The notes under the pieces are model-generated. The model was not told the origin of the DNA. It searched no databases and saw only the letters and a list, made by a program, of their open reading frames with translations. Source: Muribaculum sp. (GTDB taxonomy: Bacteria; Bacillota; Clostridia; Lachnospirales; Lachnospiraceae). From it: DNA of 17,446 nucleotides. The DNA lies in the NCBI GenBank assembly GCA_023663505.1, contig JAMPHH010000063.1, positions 1-17,446 on the forward strand, in the 5' to 3' direction. The stretch's first letter is position 1, and each line of letters begins with the position of its first letter. The translations under genes were made by a program, and so were the position numbers. Below are positions 8,301 through 14,196 of the stretch, piece by piece.

Positions 8301-11300
8301 CTTCTTCTTTCGTAGGCACAATACTACTGCCCGGGGCGCTGCCCTTGCCAATCATATCCTTCAACGGCTTGTAATCCACATTAGAATACAATCTGTCATT
8401 TAAGGCATTATTTATTGTCAAATCCCCAAAGGTGATACCCGCAACAGAAAATGCAGGGTTGGCACTGCTGGCAACCGTAGCCAAAACATCTTTCTCCACC
8501 CACAGGGCAGGAGTAATGTTATTGGTATAAAGCTCCTCGTCTTCCTCTAGCTTACCGCCAAAATCCCACACGTCAATCTTACGATCTCCGGGTGCAAAAG
8601 CATACTCAATCGTCAGGCTGTGAATATAGATACCACCCGAACCTTCAAACGTAAGCTTCGTATCACCTACAGCTCCGATAATATTGTATATCAAACCTGT
8701 TTTTTGGTTTTGGCTATTAACTTCTGACGTAGCAATACTCGGACTCACCGTTCCTGAGTCAGAGGTAACCTTTAAATCACTGCCTATACCATAACAGCAG
8801 GTTACCAATGAAATATTTGCCCGCTGAGGCAAGCTTAGGGTGATGTAATCCTTCCCGCTACCGGTCTGAACTCCATGTCCTGTACTTCCAGCCACAAACC
8901 CATGCCACGTAACACCCTTTAAGGTATCAGGTATGCTTCCCTTTGTGAAATCATAAGTACCTTCCTGAGTATACTCCACGGGCTCCACCTTAAGCTGATA
9001 AAGCCACATACTATTCAAGGTAGACTCCAGTACCACTTCAGAATTCTTGCCCTCACATACTATGGTCTGGCTGACATTACTGCAATCCTCAGGAAGCACC
9101 TCGCCATCCACGGTAAAACCAATCAATTGGTCAGTTTGATATGTCACAACCTTAACTGTTACCATGACAGCCCCGCCTTCGGGCACATCCACGGGCACAT
9201 GAACCTTTGTGCCTTTATTTATCTGTACGCCGCCACTTGCAGCCGTACCGGTAGAATCCCATTTTGCACCTGTGGCAGTAGCGTCAACTGTCAGACCCGC
9301 TACCACCTTAGTTTCACCTTGAACCGCAATTGCATCATCACCGGTAAACGAAGATGTCTTATCCCCTTCTGTCTTGAAAATCCACTCTGTGCGTTTCTGC
9401 TCAAACACAGCCTCCAACTCCACTTCCTCGTTAGGCATGGTAAAGCTGTTGTCCTTGACAGTCACATTACCTTTTATAACATTCCACCCTGTCAACACAT
9501 ATCCATTCCCGGGAGTAACGGTCAACGTGACCAAAGTCCCCTCTGTAGCCTTCGCATGACTGGAGGTCACTGTTCCATGCTTCTCGTCGCCCGCCACGGA
9601 CACAGTGACGTTGTTTTCTGTCACATCAGCCTTGACTACCTTAATGGAACCCAAATAATCATTTGCCTTGGCAACGATAGTAACGTAATCATTGCCATCT
9701 CCCCGAGGCACACAGCCTAATGTCAGGGTCTTATCTGTCATTAATGTCCCGTTGACAGTGAAGATGTTTGCACTGTATGCCTGAACTGTCACCTTGCAGG
9801 CTTCTTGAATTGGAACCTTTACAATCGTTCCCGTATTCACCTGCGCCCAATCACCTCTGTTCAGCGTATCAAAAACTGCCGCACTGTCACTGGCATCAAT
9901 TTCAAGCCCCTGCCAGAGTGCTTTCGCATTCTGAACCCTAACAGCCACCGATCCATCTATTGCTACATCATCTGCATTATTTCCCACCTTGCCCATCAAG
10001 ATATTAGGGGTACTGGAATTCTTCCGAAAACTCCACTCGGTGGGCATCGCCTTAAATACAGGCTTCACTGTCACAGCACCCTCGGGCATGGTAAATGTAA
10101 GGTTGTTCTCAATGGACACACCGCCGCTTACAACCTCCCACTTATCAAGCACATAGCCCTTATCAGGAACCGCCGTCAAGGTAACCTTCCCCCCCTTGGA
10201 AGCGGTCTGCTTGTCTGCCGAGCCTGAACCATGCTCACCTGCCGCCACCGTGACAGCATATTCTGCCTTTGTATTATTTGCTATCTCTACGCCATTCACT
10301 GTCAAAACAATATTGCTGAAGGTAACATCAGCGTTTCTGGTACAGAACATACCGATATAGACATATTCGCTGTCCTTAGCAGTCAGCGGATAGTCAAATC
10401 CCTCTGACTGTGCAGTTTCTTGTCCAAACTTACAGGTAAAGCCTTCATCCTGCCATGAAAGACTTAAATCATAGGTCTTGCCCTTCTGCAGAGTTTCCGT
10501 CTTCAAACCTCCGCCTGACTCAAACGTCAAATTCTTTCTCTTAAAGCAATTTGTTCCTGTTCCGAGACTTCCCGCCACCACATAGTCGGCAATATACGTC
10601 TCATTCGTATCAATCCGCACCCTGTCATGGGCAACCAAGCCAAACCCTGCCTGTTGATTTGTATCAAAGTCATTCAAAAGAGCCTTGGCTGAAAGCGTGA
10701 AGTTCGCATCTGCAGGCACTCGGTAATAATACATATCGAAAGCGTCTTCTGCGCTAGAGAATTTACCTTTATTATTTTTTACTGCAATATGCATATCACC
10801 TGCTGCATCTGTCTCCAGTATATGATTTCCCTTGGTAATATTTCCGTTTAAAGTACCAAAAGCCGTACCCTTAAAATGTACGTCCTCCTTGCCTTCTGTC
10901 TTAACTACATAATCATCCCACAATGTACTCTGGGCAAGCTCACCTGTCTCGGGAGTCTGCGTCGGCTCTTTCCAATCGGGATTGGGCACATAATCCGCAG
11001 TTTTATCAGGTGTACATTGTATTGAAGCAATATGCTCTTTTAAATCCAAGGTACATGTGCTGTCCTTCTCTAATGCCTCCACAAAAAGCTTTGTCACCGT
11101 CTTGGCGCCATAGGCGTTCAAATGTGTATTATCTACGGTGCCTTTCGGCTTCTCCGCATGAAAACACGCAGTATCTGCCGCCTCCATAGTGTCATACAGT
11201 TCTTTGGTAAGCGTTGTCAAATCCACCAATGTCACCGTTATATTCTCTTTGGTTTTCAAATCTGACACTAATGTCTTAATTGCATTCGGATAACTGCCCT

Positions 11301-12060
11301 CAGATGTTACATGTAGCTTATCATCAGACCAACTGCCTTTTGTGGTCGTCCTGCGCACAATCGGCGTGCAGAGAATCACATCTGCTTCCTTTTGGGCTGC
11401 AATCTTTATATAATTATCATACAAACTCTTTGCAAAGGAACCCTCTGTTTTATAATCGCCCGTCGGAGAAGTGTATCTGACTGTATCAGTGTTCTTCTCG
11501 TCATTATGCCCGAAGCCAATTATTAACACGTCCCCCTTTGCTATTCCATTCGTCAATGTCGTATAATTAGCATTTGACGTGAAGCTCTTAGAACTCGTAC
11601 CTGACACCGCCAAATTTTTCACCGTGTAGGTATCGTCCTTCAAAAATTCCTTGAGCTGAGCGCCATAGCCACATCTCTTATAGTAATACTCTGACTCGGT
11701 GCCCGGATACTCACATACCGTTGAATCTCCCACAATCCACACCGTATGCGTATCCGCAAGAGCCTCGATTCCGTTGTTCTCGCTGTAGAGTGTCACCTCC
11801 ACGCTGTCAGCGTCCTCGCCGCCGACAATATCCTCGCCACTCACAGCGTCACCGACACCAGCATTGTCACCTCCGCTTACTTCATCATTCCTGCTGACAT
11901 CGCCATAATCGGCAATGTCGCCACTGATAGCGCCTTCCCCACTATCCGATTCCGCATAAACCTTCATCCCGCCCGTATACAGACTTCCCAGTGTCAGTAT
12001 CACGGACAGTACCAACGCCGTCACTCGGCGCATTGGCTTGTAACCCTTCAATTGCATCAC
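2392..12060 (-). CDS. Giant secreted multi-domain pectin esterase: CE12-like, CE8 and CE12-like catalytic domains
   Basis: A protein of about 3,222 residues predicted to remove acetyl and methyl esters from pectin outside the cell. Order: signal peptide 1-36 (cleavage after VYA); acidic Gly/Asp/Ser linker 37-100; SGNH/CE12 esterase ~104-335 with Ser113 (GDST), Asn186 (GHND), Asp310 and His313; concanavalin-like module ~381-590; InlB-type repeat ~598-671; beta module ~673-812; InlB-type repeat ~814-888; beta modules ~893-1030 and ~1034-1155; an unassigned WDFG module ~1162-1365; three Ig-like domains to ~1650; CE8 pectin methylesterase ~1650-2010 with Gln1848-Asp1849 (QDTLY), Asp1869 (DYIYG), Arg1941 and Trp1943 (GRCW); Ig-like ~2035-2135; second CE12 ~2155-2440 with Ser2165, Asn2241, Asp2414 and His2417; two InlB-type repeats 2519-2662; about six Ig-like repeats to the end. 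No LPXTG, SLH, choline-binding repeat or C-terminal membrane segment is visible. AGGAGG at 12067-12072 precedes GTG (12060) and ATG (12057); either could be the start. Module borders are by eye. Confidence 0.93.
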   Translation of the reverse strand: MMQLKGYKPMRRVTALVLSVILTLGSLYTGGMKVYAESDSGEGAISGDIADYGDVSRNDEVSGGDNAGVGDAVSGEDIVGGEDADSVEVTLYSENNGIEALADTHTVWIVGDSTVCEYPGTESEYYYKRCGYGAQLKEFLKDDTYTVKNLAVSGTSSKSFTSNANYTTLTNGIAKGDVLIIGFGHNDEKNTDTVRYTSPTGDYKTEGSFAKSLYDNYIKIAAQKEADVILCTPIVRRTTTKGSWSDDKLHVTSEGSYPNAIKTLVSDLKTKENITVTLVDLTTLTKELYDTMEAADTACFHAEKPKGTVDNTHLNAYGAKTVTKLFVEALEKDSTCTLDLKEHIASIQCTPDKTADYVPNPDWKEPTQTPETGELAQSTLWDDYVVKTEGKEDVHFKGTAFGTLNGNITKGNHILETDAAGDMHIAVKNNKGKFSSAEDAFDMYYYRVPADANFTLSAKALLNDFDTNQQAGFGLVAHDRVRIDTNETYIADYVVAGSLGTGTNCFKRKNLTFESGGGLKTETLQKGKTYDLSLSWQDEGFTCKFGQETAQSEGFDYPLTAKDSEYVYIGMFCTRNADVTFSNIVLTVNGVEIANNTKAEYAVTVAAGEHGSGSADKQTASKGGKVTLTAVPDKGYVLDKWEVVSGGVSIENNLTFTMPEGAVTVKPVFKAMPTEWSFRKNSSTPNILMGKVGNNADDVAIDGSVAVRVQNAKALWQGLEIDASDSAAVFDTLNRGDWAQVNTGTIVKVPIQEACKVTVQAYSANIFTVNGTLMTDKTLTLGCVPRGDGNDYVTIVAKANDYLGSIKVVKADVTENNVTVSVAGDEKHGTVTSSHAKATEGTLVTLTVTPGNGYVLTGWNVIKGNVTVKDNSFTMPNEEVELEAVFEQKRTEWIFKTEGDKTSSFTGDDAIAVQGETKVVAGLTVDATATGAKWDSTGTAASGGVQINKGTKVHVPVDVPEGGAVMVTVKVVTYQTDQLIGFTVDGEVLPEDCSNVSQTIVCEGKNSEVVLESTLNSMWLYQLKVEPVEYTQEGTYDFTKGSIPDTLKGVTWHGFVAGSTGHGVQTGSGKDYITLSLPQRANISLVTCCYGIGSDLKVTSDSGTVSPSIATSEVNSQNQKTGLIYNIIGAVGDTKLTFEGSGGIYIHSLTIEYAFAPGDRKIDVWDFGGKLEEDEELYTNNITPALWVEKDVLATVASSANPAFSVAGITFGDLTINNALNDRLYSNVDYKPLKDMIGKGSAPGSSIVPTKEEVYSTAGYGEYRPAGGYYGNGAGTSTTKNLSLAHVQAGDKIVVYLGSHQYGDNGDTIEYTIEGTGTAAGQSGTVTITEAEQYKKYEFVAQKSGTYKIYQSQYKPKPLYHRVVRVPGMQVSGTITFPSEFTGTNYALKFVNQSNKQETVATINEDNTYSVVLAPGYAYNAVLTGATGWGITTATKVLQTSDSEALIGKEKNLVVEEKTTYTFSGNIEGFASDYRLDNLVVEMVPVEGNDVNPNADVVELTFADKQTLSFTATLEPDVPYTVRLSGGVSDYRVKSPEVVSENGAYTENIVVELKDKYAVSGGFVDVAGNQSNAKVTALSFVLTETEGEGQLAKTYTYKYPATLTESGYSVDLRAGKYEAEATVNGYATKTHVVVENKAVKKDLLFMSTAAQGALEWVSDIYVGYPKQEHNYATVTDAVEACARMNPSSEAKRITVHIAPGTYREQVIVETPYITFVNDEAGKGKEVLLTWYYGIGYKYYSSKGGFYDVESAFDKCEKAIVDRWGTSVRIKSGATAFRAEGITFENSFNRYITDEEIEDGVEVSGTESITLKREYGVDVTTRAATERAAAIVVEADQSEFLNCKFYSSQDTLYTQCTAYFKNCLIEGMTDYIYGQGSCVFDACELSWKGYESGQKQGGYITAAQTKDGQMGYLFRNCIVTANKKPTATTNTQLTVAPGYLGRCWGGVSTKTMFLNTKLESSDLIVAAGWYEMSNTKPANVPGYQEYNTISLDGKMLDFTDADRACHIMTDAEAQAVKATDYFGSWKPAYYTEEDSAVAFKTAPSLEDNGDMNLLRPGHTLTVKYSLGEANDANDASIIKWYRVKGEDKTLLKTSTAAADKTYKVATEDTGSYIMVEVTPVTVSGKTGTAQSCTTPQTVGEGYEDPSGGTSDIELGKGINVFLAGDSTVKDYSAKGMYNSGKALVEGSWGEFLQSYFDSGKVTIQNYAQGGRSTRNFINEGKLDDIAKNIKEGDYLFIQFGHNDCSNADYSHLTGRYAPLGTADENGIYPSTEGTKDADGQYTWDCGGTYKWYLKQYIQVAREKKAIPVLVTPVARLNYNSDGSIKPHHDENLIGLVPEDGASAEALAAVTTSKANKNKNNSYVTAVRQLAEEENVLLLDAYAITEKLFVDAYNDAKAAGVTPNSTYGQQLMASGDSTHNNKVGGMIEAAAIASAIQGMDLSISKAVKMPQGMATKSPTGETVFTVTNAGKLTMYDILTGYEEESVYWTAAVQKMADAIGEKAKELNGSEEDPNPPAGEQYTITIDKCDGSKPVEKVIEKGTALTVEDLPSNLTREGYTFQGWVDEDGNAVKVPYTPAKSMTIRVNWLKQVAADEYAITIDKCDGSKPVEKVIKKGEALTKKDLPENLNRAGYIFIGWVDGDGKMITAPYIPAKSMTIIAKWLSIPTGDSEGLQIRLLEPDRQYVYTGSAIKPEIVVFNNDEVLKEGTDYTVKYSNNVKAAENGASKAPTITVTGKGRFSGSTAEHFTIGKKELDDDDVVKGSIVVAMNGKAVPVLIYNGMKLGTKDYEFVDSNDAKKKFVENGTIQIQAKANGNYKTDRPLELEVTVVEKLKKLNIVVDTKTKFTYNGTEQTPEIEVYDKDDKLKETPLTPDSDYVVVFSGDKTSAGTQKFTVVGMGGYTGSTAKSYKISPLAVKDTAMFAISGLEESYTYKSTGVTLDGLEVTYIGEASDDSLLQAGKDYKITYSNNKKVSTGTSLAKYSITFLGNYKGSKAIKNQTFKIDKARFEDSDIDVAVKSVDKVYSGKANAYKSAPYVLVNGAVIKSSEYAVEYSYQNAAGEKVVVAGKTKVELADEEMFKLITVTVTCKDKSNYEGFATGTYRVVRKGESQTDLAKAKITLKDKNGSKQSKVEYTGKAVYPDSIVIKVGANPEVILTPNAEGSWDTTEYTVEFVNNIEKGKATVIISAKDGGSYVGCKTATYTVTAQNIKGRTDIWTDFAKMLSM
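4075..4506 (-). repeat. Tandem 225-bp repeat encoding two InlB-type (Listeria-Bacteroides) domains
   Basis: Two adjacent copies start at Tyr2519 and Tyr2594 of the giant protein, offset by exactly 75 codons. Both begin with ITIDKCDGSKPVEKVI and end in PAKSMTI plus a Trp. DNA identity is highest over the first ~50 bp of each copy and lower elsewhere, which points to an older duplication with partial homogenisation. The domains probably act as spacers between the second acetylesterase and the Ig-like tail. Confidence 0.85.
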
Positions 12061-12066
12061 CTTCTA

Positions 12067-12072
12067 CCTCCT
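12067..12072 (-). promoter_or_regulatory. Ribosome binding site of the giant esterase
   Basis: AGGAGG on the minus strand is 6 nt from GTG at 12060 and 9 nt from ATG at 12057. It fits either start codon, and the two differ by one residue. Confidence 0.8.
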
Positions 12073-12090
12073 TTTCCTTTTGAACAACTG

Positions 12091-12104
12091 CGTAAACGTT
12101 TCCA
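12091..12104 (-). promoter_or_regulatory. Catabolite-responsive-element-like operator
   Basis: TGGAAACGTTTACG on the minus strand matches the published Gram-positive cre consensus TGWAARCGYTWNCW at 12 of 14 positions, with the palindromic core AAACGTTT. It sits just downstream of the predicted start site near 12107, where CcpA or another LacI-family repressor would block initiation or early elongation. This would suit a polysaccharide-degrading enzyme. Which repressor binds cannot be told from sequence. Confidence 0.6.
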
Positions 12105-12113
12105 TTTGATTTC

Positions 12114-12144
12114 ATTTTAAAGTATGACACAATGTAAGGGTCAA
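12114..12144 (-). promoter_or_regulatory. Promoter of the giant esterase with MerR-type 19-bp spacer
   Basis: On the minus strand there is a -35 TTGACC at 12139-12144, a 19-nt spacer and a -10 TAAAAT at 12114-12119 (five of six). The spacer starts CTTACATTGTGT, like the left half of many MerR-family operators; the expected right half is degenerate (GTCATACT). The over-long spacer is the hallmark of promoters activated by MerR proteins, and a merR-like gene is the immediate upstream neighbour. A less likely reading uses TTTAAA with a 17-nt spacer. Confidence 0.6.
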
Positions 12145-12169
12145 GCGATTAACCTCAAGCTTTTTCCAC

Positions 12170-12208
12170 AAAAAAAGACAGTCAACATTGTCTAAAATGC
12201 TAACTGTC
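12170..12208 (-). terminator. Terminator at the end of the MerR-family gene
   Basis: On the minus strand GACAGTTAGCAT (12197-12208) pairs with ATGTTGACTGTC (12177-12188) over 12 positions, including two G-U pairs, with an 8-nt loop and a run of seven U. The left arm contains the last two codons and the stop codon of the regulator gene. It should separate the regulator transcript from the giant esterase gene. Confidence 0.85.
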
Positions 12209-13039
12209 CTGTCTTCTATCCACCGGAAAATGAATCAAAAGATATTGCCACTCCCGTCCCTCCTCTTTGGAGAATCCAATTTTTAAAGCAAGCATATCCC
12301 CCGCAGGTATATAACCCTGCTCATTCATATAATCCGCAAAATCATCAAACATCAGCTTTTTAATCTCATCCGCCGCCATCTGTTCTCCATTCAACAAATC
12401 CAACGGCACGCGCAGAAAACGCATCAGGCAGAAATGCCGTTCATAGGATATCACCGGCGTTGACGTGTCCACGCCATACTTTTCCGTAACCTGCTGATTG
12501 GCTCCAACGCCCGCGCTCCATATCAGGTTTCGCGCCCGAACGTCCTCCCTGTCAAACAGATAGATATATTCATACTCCGGACAGGTCGAGAGAAAACGAT
12601 GCAACGCACTGCCCTCTACCCCCCCGCAAAGCTTCCCTTTTTCAGAATAGAGCACATAATGAAAAGGGCTGCTTTTCATCTCGAACAGTCCAAATCCGTA
12701 CTCCCTGATACGGTCAATCAGAGCTATATCGTCCTTGAGCATGTGGCTCAACGCCTTATATTCGGCAATCTGGGCATCCAACCGTGCTTTTCTCTCCTCC
12801 AGAAGCTCCCGCGCGCTCTCAATATCCCGCCGCAAAAGCTCTGCGATATCCCTGTGGCTAAACCCCTCCCTGCGGTATTTTCCCACATACATCAGCTTCT
12901 CCACGTCCGAGGAGTCGAACTGCCGATAACCATTATCCGTATTCCGAATGGCGTTCAGATACCCCTTTTCCTCAAACCGCCTGATAGTGTTGGTGGACAC
13001 GTCTAAAATTTTGGATAAATCATTTGTAGTATATTCCAT
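12200..13039 (-). CDS. MerR-family transcriptional regulator with GyrI-like effector domain
   Basis: This 279-residue regulator has an N-terminal winged-helix MerR domain at 1-70 (STNTIRRFEEKGYL followed by GYRQFDSSDVEKL). A long helix at about 75-112 probably forms the dimer coiled coil. A C-terminal domain at about 120-275 resembles GyrI-like/BmrR-type ligand-binding domains. MerR proteins usually twist over-long promoters into an active form on binding a ligand. The adjacent giant esterase promoter has such a 19-bp spacer, so it is the obvious candidate target. The ATG at 13039 has AAGG 8 nt upstream. Only 13 nt separate it from the Rpn-like gene, so the two are probably co-transcribed from the promoter near 14060. 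The ligand is unknown; multidrug-type effectors are the classic case for this subfamily. Confidence 0.88.
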   Translation of the reverse strand: MEYTTNDLSKILDVSTNTIRRFEEKGYLNAIRNTDNGYRQFDSSDVEKLMYVGKYRREGFSHRDIAELLRRDIESARELLEERKARLDAQIAEYKALSHMLKDDIALIDRIREYGFGLFEMKSSPFHYVLYSEKGKLCGGVEGSALHRFLSTCPEYEYIYLFDREDVRARNLIWSAGVGANQQVTEKYGVDTSTPVISYERHFCLMRFLRVPLDLLNGEQMAADEIKKLMFDDFADYMNEQGYIPAGDMLALKIGFSKEEGREWQYLLIHFPVDRRQDS

Positions 13040-13052
13040 CTCCCCCGCCTTT

Positions 13053-14021
13053 TCACCAATACTGTTTTACCACCTCGCTGGATTCACTTTCAGACATCTG
13101 AAATCTCTCCGCAACACGCTTTATCGTCTCTACTAAAGATATGCCTAAATCTTTATAGGTCTCTACTGCGCCTTCAATTTTGCTTTCTTCCCGCATCTGT
13201 TGAATTGCCAAACACATATTTACACTTCCTTTCCCTTCAGGATATTTTAACTTAGACCCTGTAACAACATTGATTACCTCTGCCGCCTGCCTTTCCATAC
13301 TCTGGAACTTTGAATCCTTCCCTATAAGTTCATCTAATTTTTCCTTATTCTTGGAATACTTAATATACAACATTACTTCCCGCAGATTCGAATGAAACTC
13401 ATCAATCTCCCCGTCATGCAGGTCTCTCGGGGCAATTAGATTCACATGGTAGTCTGGTACATGTGCTAAAAGCACACTGTCAGCTTCAGAATACATTTCT
13501 CTCAGGGAAAGCGGTGCATCCCAACTTTCTGAACCAAAATATATTACAAGGGTAATTACCGGCACAAGTCTGTCTGATTTCCAGAAACCACTCAGAAACT
13601 CTCCATCTGTCGGTTCTTCTTTTTGCATCTGAGTAACCTGTCCTGCTCTCTGTTTCTCCATAGTCTGCTTATGAAATTTAGCAGTCTCGCTGACTTGGTG
13701 GGACAGTTGCAGAAAGTCATAAACACCATTTTTGACTGGAAGCGCATAATGGATTTTTGTCTGATCCTCGATTCCCATTACACAGTATGCTACTTTTCCA
13801 TCTGTCATAGCATATAGAAGCTTCAACACATCCCTATATCTCTGCTCTGGTACGCTAGCACCGTCAGCCCCATATGGAACTACAATCCCCGTGGTATCCA
13901 ACTCCGTCAGTCTGTCAGGATCAATTTTCTGTTCTCCATGATATAAGAACTGGTTGAACGCATCAGCAAAAATCACCGGATTCTCCATATACTCCTTGGT
14001 TATAGTATCTAACTTCCCCAT
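13053..14021 (-). CDS. Rpn-family recombination-promoting nuclease / putative transposase
   Basis: This 322-residue protein of the PD-(D/E)XK-like Rpn group is common in several copies in Lachnospiraceae genomes. Visible landmarks, numbered from the chosen start, are Asp20 in FADAFN and the nuclease-type motif GIEDQ at 83-87 (Glu85, Gln87) followed by KIHYALPV, typical of the family. The C-terminal third is helical and charged. Family members have been linked to RecA-independent recombination and, more recently, to phage defence; which applies here is unknown. I chose ATG at 14021 rather than 14039: the predicted transcription start is near 14044, and AAAGGA sits 9 nt before 14021, whereas the upstream ATG has no ribosome site. 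It probably heads an operon with the MerR gene. Confidence 0.82.
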   Translation of the reverse strand: MGKLDTITKEYMENPVIFADAFNQFLYHGEQKIDPDRLTELDTTGIVVPYGADGASVPEQRYRDVLKLLYAMTDGKVAYCVMGIEDQTKIHYALPVKNGVYDFLQLSHQVSETAKFHKQTMEKQRAGQVTQMQKEEPTDGEFLSGFWKSDRLVPVITLVIYFGSESWDAPLSLREMYSEADSVLLAHVPDYHVNLIAPRDLHDGEIDEFHSNLREVMLYIKYSKNKEKLDELIGKDSKFQSMERQAAEVINVVTGSKLKYPEGKGSVNMCLAIQQMREESKIEGAVETYKDLGISLVETIKRVAERFQMSESESSEVVKQYW

Positions 14022-14050
14022 AATATAATTTCCTTTCATCTACTGATAAT

Positions 14051-14079
14051 AGTATACTCTAAAATGCATTTTCTCTCAA
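14051..14079 (-). promoter_or_regulatory. Promoter of the Rpn-like / MerR operon
   Basis: On the minus strand there is a -35 TTGAGA at 14074-14079, a 17-nt spacer and a -10 TATACT at 14051-14056. Each box matches at five of six positions. The start near 14044 leaves about 23 nt before the ATG at 14021 and excludes efficient use of the ATG at 14039. Confidence 0.7.
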
Positions 14080-14124
14080 CTGTCTTTTTTGAATCTGTTA
14101 CATAAAACCATCTCCCTTTTATGC

Positions 14125-14153
14125 TTGAGGGGACAACAAAGATTTGATATAAT
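14125..14153 (+). promoter_or_regulatory. Promoter of the HD-GYP gene
   Basis: There is a -35 TTGAGG at 14125-14130, a 17-nt spacer and a perfect -10 TATAAT at 14148-14153. The start is predicted near 14160, about 37 nt before the ATG. It is divergent from the Rpn-like operon promoter, and the two -35 boxes are about 45 bp apart. Confidence 0.75.
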
Positions 14154-14196
14154 GAGGCAGACAGAATAAAAGAGCGAAAGGAACGGTGTACAGACT

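Noticed and set aside
14022..14039. Upstream ATG (14039) as start of the Rpn-like gene
   Set aside because: The predicted transcript starts only about 5 nt before it and no ribosome site is present. ATG at 14021 has AAAGGA at good spacing.
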